Below, piece by piece: positions 20,261 to 20,595 of a stretch of DNA of 20,595 nucleotides. A program made the translations under genes and the position numbers. How positions within the stretch are numbered: position 1 is the first letter of the stretch; every line of letters starts with the position of its first letter. The DNA is from Oppiella nova (Eukaryota > Arthropoda > Arachnida > Sarcoptiformes > Oppiidae), in contig CAJPVJ010000771.1 in the NCBI GenBank assembly GCA_905397405.1, positions 1 through 20,595 of the forward strand. The letters run 5' to 3'. Below the pieces are notes generated by a model that was given only the letters and a program-made list of their open reading frames with translations, had not been told where the DNA came from and searched no databases.

Positions 20261-20595
20261 TCAGACGCGTCGGTTGGGGTGTTTGATGATTTGGTTGAGG
20301 GTTTTTATGCGTTCAAATTTTTGAGTCTTTATTACTTCAGAAGCGAAGTTTTCAAAACATTTGGTGAGTTCGGCGTCGTGTGACGCCAATGTGAAAGGCG
20401 TTTCGTTTTTAAGAGAACAATAGGAGATATATTGATGTCGTTGACAGGCATATTTAGGGCACACTTTAAAGAGATGTTCTATTGTTTGTTTGGATGAGTC
20501 ATCGCACGGACAGTTGGCGTCGTTGCAGATCTTGAATCTGTGCAGATAACCCTTGGCGAAGGCATGACCAGTGAGTGTCTGCGCCATCTCGAATG
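20261..20595 (-). CDS. C-terminal part of LINE ORF2 (post-RNase H/RT zinc-knuckle tail)
   Basis: The frame is open to the window edge; the first in-frame ATG (20587) is unlikely to be the real start. The visible part begins MAQTLTGHAFAKGYLHRF, matching the QLLTGHG...YLHR tail of R1, I and Jockey-type ORF2 proteins. A Cys/His cluster follows with spacing C-x6-C...H-x4-C (NCPCDD, IEHLFKVCP), the conserved zinc knuckle downstream of the reverse transcriptase. The chain ends in a short basic tail, HPNRRV. It shows no stop or frameshift in the visible 108 codons, which suggests a fairly recent copy. Confidence 0.75.
   Translation of the reverse strand, partial: FEMAQTLTGHAFAKGYLHRFKICNDANCPCDDSSKQTIEHLFKVCPKYACQRHQYISYCSLKNETPFTLASHDAELTKCFENFASEVIKTQKFERIKTLNQIIKHPNRRV

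Larger units (their letters stand above)
20031..20595 (-). mobile_element. 3' end of a non-LTR (LINE) retrotransposon, cut by the window edge
   Basis: Read on the minus strand, the element enters from 20595, codes to the stop at 20261, has a ~220-bp AT-rich 3' UTR (20260-20038) and ends in a seven-base A tract (20037-20031) followed at once by CCTAA repeats. The 5' part (endonuclease, reverse transcriptase) would lie outside the window. A poly(A) tail abutting CCTAA repeats is the arrangement seen in TRAS/SART telomere-specific LINEs of the R1 clade. Clade membership here is inference. Confidence 0.7.

Noticed and set aside
1-20595. CRISPR array, bacterial defence cluster or operon
   Set aside because: No spaced direct repeats of that kind; spliced animal genes and TTAGG repeats show eukaryotic nuclear DNA.

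Overview
This is a piece of nuclear chromosome from an animal, most likely an arthropod. The genes are split by short spliceosomal introns, there are no operons, and the coding islands of moderate GC sit in AT-rich spacers. The proteins are recognisable animal orthologues. TTAGG repeats, the usual arthropod telomere unit, occur near the right end. Compact introns and short intergenic gaps would suit a mite-like chelicerate, but the lineage is inference.

Layout: positions 1-6075 hold no gene I can support. They are AT-rich and carry non-autonomous DNA transposons: a long fold-back Tc1/mariner-type element (943-1360), a hAT-like element (3164-4080) with a smaller Tc1/mariner-type MITE nested in it (3249-3434), and a second hAT-like element with an 8-bp target duplication (4235-4870). 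A tRNA-Lys-derived fragment lies at about 1488-1605.

Positions 6076-19525 are a gene-dense block of five housekeeping genes: NOP9 (+, 4 exons), LSM14/trailer hitch (-, 4 exons), TAF4 (+, 10 exons), OSGEP/Kae1 (+, 6 exons) and CPSF4/clipper (-, intronless). NOP9 and LSM14 converge, LSM14 and TAF4 diverge from a 774-bp spacer, TAF4 and OSGEP are in tandem, and OSGEP and CPSF4 converge with only 114 bp between stop codons. I rebuilt the exon models by hand from splice signals, reading phase and family similarity. They give proteins of 670, 482, 965, 334 and 328 residues, all close to family lengths. Two introns (NOP9 intron 1, TAF4 intron 7) need GC-AG splice sites to keep the frame.

Positions 19526-20595 hold a gene-poor spacer, a cluster of AAGGGA/TCCCTT palindromes, four TTAGG units and the 3' end of a non-LTR retrotransposon on the minus strand. 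Its short poly(A) tail directly abuts CCTAA repeats, the arrangement expected of a telomere-repeat-targeting LINE (TRAS/SART type).

Functionally the genes cover ribosome biogenesis (NOP9), mRNP/P-body control (LSM14), transcription initiation (TAF4), tRNA t6A modification (OSGEP) and mRNA 3'-end formation (CPSF4). They are independent genes, and I see no wholly novel multi-gene system. The most interesting signals are the LINE-telomere junction, the nested transposons and the GC-AG introns.
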